Assembly (NCBI GenBank): GCA_903909905.1
Contig: CAIVXP010000347.1
Coordinates: 1 to 5,709, forward strand
Source: Akkermansiaceae bacterium
GTDB taxonomy: Bacteria > Verrucomicrobiota > Verrucomicrobiia > Verrucomicrobiales > Akkermansiaceae
Direction: 5' to 3'
DNA: 5,709 nt
Part shown: positions 1-5,709 of the stretch, in pieces
Numbering within the stretch: the stretch's first letter is position 1
How the letters are laid out: each line of letters starts with the position of its first letter
Notes under the pieces: generated by a model
What the model was told of the DNA's origin: nothing
The model's input: the letters and a program-made list of their open reading frames with translations, nothing else
Database searches by the model: none
Position numbers and translations under genes: made by a program

Positions 1-418
1 GAAGCTCCGAACGATTGTCACGCTGATCCAAAAAAATCCCCTGCGAGTATCCCGACTGAAATGAAATTTCAAATTTCAGCCCGTTTTCACGAATCAAAAA
101 CGGTTCGTCACAGCGCGCCCCGCAAACCCACGCGGGCGATTCCTTGGCGTGCATGTCGAGCCGCTTGGCATAGACCGCCACATTCCGATCGCGCAACCAT
201 TCACCCAACGCTGGCGGGATCCGATCGCTCGATGAAGACAAGAGCCAACGACCTGCAAAAGCTTCGAGACAAATATTTGGCAAAGAATCGCCTTCGCCAT
301 CCACCAATCTCACCGCATCGGTATCGGCTCCCAATATCGCGGTCCTGCGGGCGAGCGCCGACTCCAACAGCTCACGCATCGTATCGCCGGATCGCGAATT
401 TTCTCTCACCGCGTTCAC
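1..418 (-). CDS. RlmI-like class I SAM-dependent methyltransferase, N-terminal part (3' end outside window)
   Basis: The frame is open without a stop from 418 to the left edge, giving 139 visible residues. Two blocks typical of RlmI/RlmK-type rRNA cytosine methyltransferases are readable: DTDAVRLVDGEGDSLPN (about residues 32-48) and GYSQGIFLDQRDNR (bases 52-11). In this family the latter block comes just before the SAM-binding Rossmann domain, which is cut off here. The proposed start is GTG at 418-416, which overlaps the TGA of the upstream lyase gene (GTGA) and suggests translational coupling. ATG at 379 is a plausible alternative. Neither has a good Shine-Dalgarno sequence. An in-frame TGA at 439-437 blocks a longer N-terminus, so the PUA domain found in E. 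coli RlmI cannot be present. The family usually methylates cytosine-5 in 23S rRNA, but the substrate here is unknown. Family assignment is fairly sure; exact function is not. Confidence 0.8.
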   Translation of the reverse strand, partial: MNAVRENSRSGDTMRELLESALARRTAILGADTDAVRLVDGEGDSLPNICLEAFAGRWLLSSSSDRIPPALGEWLRDRNVAVYAKRLDMHAKESPAWVCGARCDEPFLIRENGLKFEISFQSGYSQGIFLDQRDNRSEL

Positions 419-1548
419 AGGGCTTTGGCCATTTTTTCAAGCCCCTCCATCATCCTCTCGCGCGGACAACCGAAATTGAACCGCACAAATCCGGGCCAAC
501 CGAAAAACGCTCCGTCGGAAAGGAACAAACCCGCCCTTTCTTCAAAATGCTTTGCCGGATTTTCCACCCCCATGCCGCGCGCATCGATCCACGCCAGATA
601 GGTCGCCTCACCCGCCGCAACTTTCAAAGTCGGGCAGCGACGGTTGATAAAATCCACCAGCGCGTCGCGATTCCCCCGAAGGTATTCCACGAGCTCAACC
701 CGCCATGATTCACCGTGACGATAGGCCGCCTCTGCCGCGTAGTATGAAAGTGCGTTGATCTCTGCCAGCGTGTGACCGCGTGCCGCAGAAAAACGCCGGC
801 GCAGCGAATCGTCCGGCACAACCGCGAAGGCATATCCAAGACCCGCGATGTTCCATGTCTTGCTTGGCGATAAAAGCGCGATGACGCGCGAATGGAATTT
901 TTCCGGCAAATTCAGCGCCGAAACATGCGGCGTCGCCTTTTCATCAAAAATCAAATCGCAGTGGATCTCGTCCGAAACCAAAACCAAGTCGTGGCGCTCA
1001 CAAAATTCCGCTAGTCGCTCGATTTCGCCTCGCGTGAAAACGCGGCCCAGCGGGTTCTGCGGATTGCATAACAGGAACACCCTAAGATCAGGCGTCACCG
1101 CACGCTCCATCGCATCCCAATCAAAGCCCCAACCCAGATCGGTCATCACATGATCAATGGTGACCAGTCTCGACCCGGAATCTTGGTGCACCCCCACAAA
1201 CGGCGGGTACACCGGTGTGCAGGTCATCACCGCCCCGCCATTGCAGAACGCCCTCACTGCCAGTGACAAAGCCGGCACCAAGCCGCCCAAATGAACAATG
1301 TGCTCGAGCGGAAATTCAACGCCCCGCTTCTCACGCAGATAAGCGAGCACCGCCTCGTTTAGCCCATCATGCGACTGCGCGTAACCGAAGACGCCATGGT
1401 CCACGCGCCGGTGCAATGCTTCCAGAATCGGAGGCGCGGAGGCAAAATCCATGTCCGCCACCCAAAACGGATCCAACTCCGGCCTGCGATCGTATTTGAT
1501 GCAACCCGTGCCCTTTCGCTCGATTCGTTGGTCAAATTTGCCAGTCAT
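415..1548 (-). CDS. patB: PatB/MalY-family PLP-dependent C-S beta-lyase (cystathionine beta-lyase type)
   Basis: A fold-type I aminotransferase-like enzyme of 377 residues, full length for the family (about 390). From the ATG it shows WVADMDF (residues 29-35), PVYPPF, CNPQNPLG (161-168), SDEIHCDL (192-199), the PLP-binding lysine in SPSKTWN (K230), and the C-terminal FVRFNFGCPR, whose first Arg (R356) should bind the substrate carboxylate. WVADMDF and SDEIHCDL separate the PatB/MalY group from general aspartate aminotransferases. Known members are cytosolic and split cystathionine or cysteine conjugates into a thiol, pyruvate and ammonia. ATG 1548 is preferred because AAAGG lies 5 bases before it; GTG 1554 would extend the protein by two residues but overlaps that AAAGG. 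The gene is probably first in a two-gene operon with the methyltransferase. MalY has a second, regulatory role in E. coli maltose control, but nothing here suggests that. Confidence 0.93.
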   Translation of the reverse strand: MTGKFDQRIERKGTGCIKYDRRPELDPFWVADMDFASAPPILEALHRRVDHGVFGYAQSHDGLNEAVLAYLREKRGVEFPLEHIVHLGGLVPALSLAVRAFCNGGAVMTCTPVYPPFVGVHQDSGSRLVTIDHVMTDLGWGFDWDAMERAVTPDLRVFLLCNPQNPLGRVFTRGEIERLAEFCERHDLVLVSDEIHCDLIFDEKATPHVSALNLPEKFHSRVIALLSPSKTWNIAGLGYAFAVVPDDSLRRRFSAARGHTLAEINALSYYAAEAAYRHGESWRVELVEYLRGNRDALVDFINRRCPTLKVAAGEATYLAWIDARGMGVENPAKHFEERAGLFLSDGAFFGWPGFVRFNFGCPRERMMEGLEKMAKAL

Positions 1549-1553
1549 CCGCA

Positions 1554-1558
1554 CCTTT
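1554..1558 (-). promoter_or_regulatory. Ribosome binding site of the PatB-type lyase gene
   Basis: AAAGG on the minus strand ends 5 bases before ATG 1548. This is the best Shine-Dalgarno match near any start in the window, and it decides for ATG 1548 over GTG 1554, whose first base is the last G of the motif. Confidence 0.5.
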
Positions 1559-1597
1559 TGTCGCTGTTGCCGTTCCTTTGTTCAAGCCTTGGAATTC

Positions 1598-1624
1598 GCA
1601 AGCCTCCGCCCGTACGGAGCTTGC
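1598..1624. repeat. Imperfect inverted repeat / hairpin in the divergent intergenic region
   Basis: GCAAGCCTCCG (1598-1608) pairs with CGGAGCTTGC (1615-1624), giving ten base pairs with one bulged C and a six-base loop, CCCGTA. It lies upstream of both divergent genes and has no T-run, so it is not an intrinsic terminator. It could be a protein-binding site or a leader-RNA hairpin for either transcript. The function is inferred only from position and symmetry. Confidence 0.5.
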
Positions 1625-1625
1625 A

Positions 1626-1648
1626 GTGAATCACGGCATGAATCATGC
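1626..1648. promoter_or_regulatory. Tandem palindromes with TGAATCA core, candidate operator
   Basis: Two palindromes follow each other: GTGAATCAC (1626-1634) and GCATGAATCATGC (1636-1648). Both have a central A and share the core TGAATCA, at 1627-1633 and 1639-1645, with centres 12 bases apart. The second has perfect six-base arms. They lie 20-43 bases before ATG 1669 and 78-100 bases upstream of the divergent lyase start, a suitable place for a dimeric repressor or activator. I know no bacterial regulator with exactly this site. Chance is possible for the shorter palindrome. Confidence 0.35.
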
Positions 1649-1668
1649 TCTAAGTCGTGACGGAAACC

Positions 1669-2802
1669 ATGGAAAACCGCCGCCTCTGGAGTGCCTATGT
1701 CTGCCCGGCATGCCGACTTGTTTTCAAATACCCAGACAATGATCGGGAACAGGGCGTCGCATGCCCAGCGTGCCTGCAAGTGCTGCAGATACCCGAGCCA
1801 AATTCCACGGAATTCGCCTTCATGCCCGACAAGCGCGACCTTAAGGGCGTGCCAGAAAAGAAAATCCGCAAGCGCAGCAAGAACCCACAGCGGCATGGCC
1901 AAAATTCGTGGAAAAATGAAAAAATTCCTAAGCTCGTACGAAAAGGCCAGCGCAAACACAATCACATGCCGATGCTTATCGTCGGCCTTGTCTTATCAAT
2001 TTGCCTACTGGCATGGCTTTCGGTTTTCATTCTCGGCACTGACAAGCACGAGAATGCTCCTAGCGCTACACCAAACACCTCTGTCAAAGTCATAGAGCCA
2101 GCGCCCAGCTCTGCCAGCAAGTTAAGCAAGCCCGATACGGAGACCCCACACCTCGAAGAAAATTCTCCGACCACCAATGAGGCTGAAAATCTAGCTCGAA
2201 AATTTCTTTCAGCTCAAACCGTTGAAGAACTCAGAGGCCTCATTCGACATCCCGAAGTGTCCATCCCCCGCATCATGAAGCTCCACCCTGACGGGCGGAT
2301 CAACTTGGGCGGGTTGCAAAAATTTAATCCGTCGGAGCAAATTAGGCAATCCGGCAATCTGATATCAACCACTATTCGCACCAACGAATTTGATGAACGG
2401 TTAATCGTCTTTATCATCACGCCCGAAGGCATGCAGATCGACTGGGAAAGTTGGGAGGGTTGGTGCGAAATGAGCTGGCAGGAATTCATGTCGACCCGTC
2501 CCGCCGAAGGTAAAATTTTCAGGGTCAAACTCAACGACACGAATTACTACAACTTCGATTTTTCAAACGAATCGAAATGGAAATCATACACGCTTTTATC
2601 ACGCGACGAAAAACATCAGATCTACGGATACATTGAACGCGACTCGGCTTTGGAGCCCGAACTTGCGGGCACTCAAAAGTCATCAGACAGGTTTATAACC
2701 CTCTCGCTAAAGTTCCCACTGAATTCCACATCCAACAACCAAGTCATCATCGAGCGCATCGTCTCGGACGGCTGGGTCACCCTTGATACCCCCTCGCCAT
2801 GA
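1669..2802 (+). CDS. Zinc-ribbon, single-pass membrane protein of unknown function
   Basis: I do not recognise a named function for this 377-residue protein. Residues 12-15 and 32-35 form two CPAC pairs (CxxC...CxxC) of a small zinc ribbon. A strongly basic stretch (about 64-98, rich in K and R) follows, then one hydrophobic segment (about 101-123) that should span the membrane. A Pro/Ser/Thr-rich linker (about 130-170) leads to a C-terminal region of about 200 residues containing RKFLSAQTVEELRGLIRHPE, DWESWEGWCEMSWQEF and a closing DGWVTLDTPSP. The basic residues before the membrane suggest an inside N-terminus and an outside C-terminal domain. That domain resembles one I recall from Verrucomicrobiota proteins and may have an NTF2-like fold; this is a guess. 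ATG 1669 gives the compact MENRRLW start; GTG 1657 in the same frame adds four residues. The gene appears more AT-rich than its neighbours. Its stop overlaps the next start (ATGA). Confidence 0.8.
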   Translation: MENRRLWSAYVCPACRLVFKYPDNDREQGVACPACLQVLQIPEPNSTEFAFMPDKRDLKGVPEKKIRKRSKNPQRHGQNSWKNEKIPKLVRKGQRKHNHMPMLIVGLVLSICLLAWLSVFILGTDKHENAPSATPNTSVKVIEPAPSSASKLSKPDTETPHLEENSPTTNEAENLARKFLSAQTVEELRGLIRHPEVSIPRIMKLHPDGRINLGGLQKFNPSEQIRQSGNLISTTIRTNEFDERLIVFIITPEGMQIDWESWEGWCEMSWQEFMSTRPAEGKIFRVKLNDTNYYNFDFSNESKWKSYTLLSRDEKHQIYGYIERDSALEPELAGTQKSSDRFITLSLKFPLNSTSNNQVIIERIVSDGWVTLDTPSP

Positions 2803-4190
2803 CACCTACCTCGTACGACAAGGCACTCGAACTAAATCTCGATCCGAAAATCTACGGCACGCTGGCGGAAATCGGCGCCGGGCAGGAAACTGCGAACTGG
2901 TTTTTCCGAGCATCAGGAACTGCCGGGCTCGTGGCCAAGACAATCTCGGCCTACGACATGACGATGAGCGACGAGATCTACGGCAAATGCGAACGCTATG
3001 TGTCCGCAACCCGGCTCACCTCAATGCTCAATCACGAATACGGCATTCTGTTGGAGCGATTGGCCGCAAAGCGCGGCCCCGACACCACCTTCTTTTCATT
3101 TTGCAACACGGTGCGCGCCCGAGGATACCGCGACTCGGGGGAATGCCACGGCTGGTTAGGCATTCGCTTTCAAATCAAGCCCGGCGATCCACCGTCCGAC
3201 ATCGTCATTCACATCAGACTACTCGACCAACGCTCAATCGACCAGATGGAGGCACTCGGGACCGTGGGCCTCAACCTCATCTATGCGGCTTACCGTCACC
3301 GTGGACACCTGAGGGAATTTGCGGAGTCACTCACCGACAACCTCAATCCGGGCAGGGTGGAAATCGATCTGTTGAAATTCACCGGCCATGGTTACAGCTT
3401 TTTCGACAATCGACTCTGCGCATTGCAGTTGGTGCAAAGCGGACTCACCGATGCCACGATGTTCTTGCCGGATGGCGAAGTGGTCCAACCCGCCGAAGCG
3501 CTATATCACAAGCCGGTACTACTACTTCGCGGCAGCTTCAACCCGGTGATGAACATTCATCTGGAAATGCTTCGACGAGCCAGAGAGCAATTTTCACGCT
3601 CACTACCACCGGAACAACAGGGACGCGAAGTCGAACTCTGCGAAATATCCATGCACAACCTCTTGCGCGGCCCAGGACTCGAACCTTTAGATTTCATCGA
3701 TCGCGCAGACGCACTACAACGCCTCGGCAAAACAGTTCTGGTCTCCCGCTGCGCGGAATTCCACCGCATCGCCGCTTTTCTCAACCGTTGCACGGATAGC
3801 CCCGTTGGCATCATTCTCAGCATCGGACTCCTTAACGAACTTTTCAAATCAAAGTGGTCCGAAGGTCTTGCCGGGGGATTGCTGGAGTCATTCGGCCGCC
3901 TGTTCAAAAAGGGAGTCACGCTCGAAGTCTTTCCTTGGAAAAATCGCAAAACCGGTGAACTGGTTACTGCCGAAAATTTTCATCCACCGGAAAACAGCAA
4001 GCACCTTTACCGCCACTTTGTCGAAAACGGCCGCATTCGTGGAATTCCCTGCGACAACGAATCATTGCTCGCCCACACTGGCCGTGATGTTTGCCGAATG
4101 ATCCTTGCCAATGATCCCCATTGGCGTGAACTCGTTCCTGAGAACGCATGGGCGATTGCCGAGCGGCAGGCCAAAATGCAAAACGCATGA
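2799..4190 (+). CDS. Conserved protein with NMNAT-like nucleotidylyltransferase signature, function unproven
   Basis: A 463-residue soluble protein with no signal peptide or membrane segment. The sequence matches my memory of a widespread conserved family, opening with KALELNLDPKIYGTLAEIGA and sometimes labelled nicotinate/nicotinamide-nucleotide adenylyltransferase or, misleadingly, TonB-dependent receptor. Visible support for the first label: GSFNPVMNIH (residues 245-254) resembles the GxFxPxHxxH motif of nucleotidylyltransferases, though with Met for the first His. Near the C-terminus, HTGRDVCRMI followed by ELVPENAWAI resembles the ISSTxIR...LVP..V..YI ending of NadD. The last 220 residues would suit one such domain. 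The N-terminal half (AYDMTMSDEIYG, CHGWLGIRF, EALGTVGLNLIY) is well defined but of unknown role. The start ATG overlaps the stop of the zinc-ribbon gene (ATGA) and has no Shine-Dalgarno sequence, pointing to translational coupling. The gene is surely real; catalytic activity is uncertain. Confidence 0.85.
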   Translation: MTPTSYDKALELNLDPKIYGTLAEIGAGQETANWFFRASGTAGLVAKTISAYDMTMSDEIYGKCERYVSATRLTSMLNHEYGILLERLAAKRGPDTTFFSFCNTVRARGYRDSGECHGWLGIRFQIKPGDPPSDIVIHIRLLDQRSIDQMEALGTVGLNLIYAAYRHRGHLREFAESLTDNLNPGRVEIDLLKFTGHGYSFFDNRLCALQLVQSGLTDATMFLPDGEVVQPAEALYHKPVLLLRGSFNPVMNIHLEMLRRAREQFSRSLPPEQQGREVELCEISMHNLLRGPGLEPLDFIDRADALQRLGKTVLVSRCAEFHRIAAFLNRCTDSPVGIILSIGLLNELFKSKWSEGLAGGLLESFGRLFKKGVTLEVFPWKNRKTGELVTAENFHPPENSKHLYRHFVENGRIRGIPCDNESLLAHTGRDVCRMILANDPHWRELVPENAWAIAERQAKMQNA

Positions 4191-4196
4191 CTCATC

Positions 4197-5123
4197 ATGT
4201 CTGATCCATCCATGCCGACCACAAACGAGTATCATAGCCCATCCAATACTGGGCTCATGAGACAGCTTGTGAAATACCTCGAATCGCAGAAGGCCAAAGG
4301 GCTCAGCCATGTCCTGCTCGACGAAGATGCCAGACAGGCACTTCGAAATCTGGCCAACAGCTCAAAGTCAGCGCCCAAATCCAATCCGACAACATCCAAG
4401 CCCCCCGCCACCGCAACACAAAATCCCCAGTCGCTCACCAAACGCGAAGCGATCAATGCGCATGCTTTCGGGCTCACAGCCATTTCACCAACGCTGCCAA
4501 AATCGGAGCAATTGGCGCAACTCGAGCAACAAGTGCGCGCTTGGCCCTCTGGCGATTTCCCCCAAAGCCTGCGCAAAACGATGGTCTTCTCTTCCGGTAA
4601 CCCCGAGAGCAAACTCATGCTGATCGGTGAAGCTCCCGGCCATGAGGAAGAAAAAGCGCTCTGCCCTTTTGTCGGACCGGCTGGCAAAAAACTCGACCAA
4701 ATATTCGAAGCCATGGGCCTGAAGCGCGACGAAACCTATGCCACCAACATCGTCAAGTTTCGCCCCGCCACGGCACGTCAGACCACCAACAACCGAAAAC
4801 CAAACGCCGAGGAAGTGGCAGCGTTCATCCCAGTGATCCGCGAGGAAATTCGCATTGTCGCACCCCAATGCATCGTCGCGCTTGGAGCCACCGCCCTTGA
4901 AGCGCTTCTTGGAACGGACTCCACCGTGGCATCGGAGCGCGGCCGCTGGCATGAATTTGAAGGCATACCGCTACGCGTCACATACCACCCGAGCTACCTG
5001 CTGCAAACAGGGGAAAACCTCTCCATAAAACGCATGCTCTGGGAGGACATGCTCGCCGTGATGGAAAAAATCGGCATGGAAATATCAACCAAACAACGCG
5101 GATATTTCCTGCCAAATTCCTAA
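4197..5123 (+). CDS. Family-4-like uracil-DNA glycosylase lacking the iron-sulfur cluster cysteines
   Basis: Uracil-DNA glycosylases remove uracil formed by cytosine deamination as the first step of base-excision repair. This 308-residue protein shows the family-4 motifs in order: GEAPGHEEE (residues 144-152), PFVGPAGKKLD (157-167), TNIVKFRP (183-190), NRKP (199-202), IVALGATALEALLG (226-239) and HPSYLL (264-269). Family 4 usually carries four cysteines for a [4Fe-4S] cluster. Here the CxxC before motif A is missing, the VKC and AAC positions read Phe188 and Phe210, and the only cysteines are C156 and C225. A short insert (ATARQTTN, 191-198) sits where UdgX has its KRRIH loop, but without the His. 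The first 110 residues are an extra N-terminal region with a Ser/Pro/Thr-rich linker (about 55-79). The gene starts 6 bases after the preceding stop, without a clear Shine-Dalgarno sequence, so it is probably co-transcribed. ATG 4212 is an alternative start. Confidence 0.88.
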   Translation: MSDPSMPTTNEYHSPSNTGLMRQLVKYLESQKAKGLSHVLLDEDARQALRNLANSSKSAPKSNPTTSKPPATATQNPQSLTKREAINAHAFGLTAISPTLPKSEQLAQLEQQVRAWPSGDFPQSLRKTMVFSSGNPESKLMLIGEAPGHEEEKALCPFVGPAGKKLDQIFEAMGLKRDETYATNIVKFRPATARQTTNNRKPNAEEVAAFIPVIREEIRIVAPQCIVALGATALEALLGTDSTVASERGRWHEFEGIPLRVTYHPSYLLQTGENLSIKRMLWEDMLAVMEKIGMEISTKQRGYFLPNS

Positions 5124-5127
5124 GGCT

Positions 5128-5709
5128 TCACGGCATCGGCTTCTCTCCAAGGATGCGAATCGCCTTGGGCATCGGCTTGCGTCGCAAACCAAACTGCCTC
5201 ACCGCATGGCGCTGTAGATGGGCCACGGCATCCTCGACATCATCAGTGAAAAAAATCAATTCCGGATCCTCGGGGCTAATCATCCCTTCATCCGCCATTC
5301 GATAAACAAAGTCCATCAACGGCTTCCAGTAATCCTTGCCCATGAGGATGATCGGAAATCCCTTGAGCTTACCGGTCTGGACCAAGGTCATGGTTTCAAA
5401 CATTTCATCCAAGGTTCCGGCACCACCAGGCATGACGATGAATGCATAGGAATATTTCACCAACACAACCTTGCGCGTGAAGAAATGCCGCATGGTCAGC
5501 GAACGATGCACATAGGGATTGAGATGTTGTTCAAAGGGAAGCTCAATGTTCACACCAATTGAGCGCCCGCCCGCTTCGTAAGCTCCCTGGTTGCCGGCCT
5601 GCATGATTCCCGGCCCGCCACCGGTCATCACCGTGAAACCCAGCCTGCTCAACTCAGCCCCCATTCGTCGTGCCATTTCGTAATAACGCGAGCCAGGCCC
5701 CACTCGCGC
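5128..5709 (-). CDS. LOG-family nucleotide phosphoribohydrolase (TIGR00730 type), 5' end outside window
   Basis: 193 residues are visible, and the frame runs open through the right edge (Ala-Arg-Val-Gly-Pro-Gly). The GTG at 5703 is therefore probably internal: family members have an N-terminal strand before the GPGSRYYEMARR helix. Signature blocks are GGGPGIM (visible residues 30-36), an Arg-Lys pair in FFTRK (R79, K80) and PGGAGTLDE (94-102, ending in E102). The Arg and the last Glu match the residues considered catalytic in LOG proteins. Known members split nucleoside 5'-monophosphates, such as cytokinin riboside monophosphate or AMP, into free base and ribose 5-phosphate. Many were formerly mislabelled lysine decarboxylases. 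The gene converges on the glycosylase gene with only 4 bases between stop codons. The family is certain; the substrate is not. Confidence 0.92.
   Translation of the reverse strand, partial: ARVGPGSRYYEMARRMGAELSRLGFTVMTGGGPGIMQAGNQGAYEAGGRSIGVNIELPFEQHLNPYVHRSLTMRHFFTRKVVLVKYSYAFIVMPGGAGTLDEMFETMTLVQTGKLKGFPIILMGKDYWKPLMDFVYRMADEGMISPEDPELIFFTDDVEDAVAHLQRHAVRQFGLRRKPMPKAIRILGEKPMP

Noticed and set aside
94..300. 68-codon minus-strand frame in the methyltransferase region
   Set aside because: A different minus-strand frame, open from 418 to 1, carries the recognisable methyltransferase motifs.
61..708. 215-codon open frame on the plus strand
   Set aside because: It lies opposite two well-recognised minus-strand genes and its Arg/His/Pro-rich translation has no family features.
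1570..1668. Sigma-70 type promoters in the divergent region
   Set aside because: TTGCAG (1621-1626) and TTGAAC on the minus strand have -35 resemblance, but at 17-base spacing the -10 candidates match only three of six bases, so I do not call a promoter.
3531..3560. Calling the 463-residue protein NadD/NMNAT outright
   Set aside because: The first catalytic His is Met and the protein has a large unrelated N-terminal half; a functional name would overstate the evidence.
2783..3799. 338-codon open frame on the plus strand
   Set aside because: It is an out-of-frame reading of the NMNAT-like gene. The Arg/Thr/His-rich product shows no motif, while the other frame matches a conserved family along its length.
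4767..4802. Calling the glycosylase UdgX
   Set aside because: There is no KRRIH-like loop with a His, and the cluster cysteines kept by UdgX are absent.
4232..4952. Two long minus-strand open frames (4232-4714 and 4485-4952)
   Set aside because: Both are antisense to the glycosylase, whose motifs run through the whole region; their Ser/Gly/Phe-rich products are typical shadows.

Overview
The window looks like ordinary chromosomal DNA from a bacterium, most likely of the Verrucomicrobiota. This placement is an inference. It rests on a zinc-ribbon/one-TM protein whose C-terminal half resembles a domain I associate with that phylum, on a uracil-DNA glycosylase of the cysteine-poor kind I recall from it, on weak Shine-Dalgarno use, and on a mid-range GC content. 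No tRNA, rRNA, CRISPR array, insertion sequence, integrase or phage gene is visible.

Layout. Positions 1-1548 hold two minus-strand genes: a PatB/MalY-type PLP-dependent C-S lyase (415-1548) and, overlapping its stop by four bases, the first part of an RlmI-like SAM-dependent methyltransferase that runs off the left edge (1-418). Positions 1549-1668 are a short divergent intergenic region. It contains an imperfect hairpin (1598-1624) and two palindromes sharing the core TGAATCA (1626-1648). Positions 1669-5123 are a tight plus-strand cluster of three genes: a zinc-ribbon membrane protein of unknown function, a conserved protein with an NMNAT-like nucleotidylyltransferase signature (ATGA overlap with the first gene), and a family-4-like uracil-DNA glycosylase. 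At 5128 this cluster meets, tail to tail with a 4-base gap, a minus-strand LOG-family gene that runs off the right edge.

How the genes may work together. The left pair suggests sulfur amino acid metabolism plus RNA (or other) methylation, joined by translational coupling rather than an obvious shared pathway. The right cluster joins an orphan membrane protein, a putative nucleotide-handling protein and a base-excision repair enzyme. Co-transcription is well supported by spacing, but a common function is not. The LOG-family protein, a nucleotide phosphoribohydrolase, is on the opposite strand and probably independent.

Most notable are the glycosylase, which lacks all four cysteines that normally hold the family-4 [4Fe-4S] cluster, the degenerate NMNAT-like motifs in the middle gene, and the tandem palindromes in the divergent region. 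I see no clear sign of an undescribed multi-gene system.
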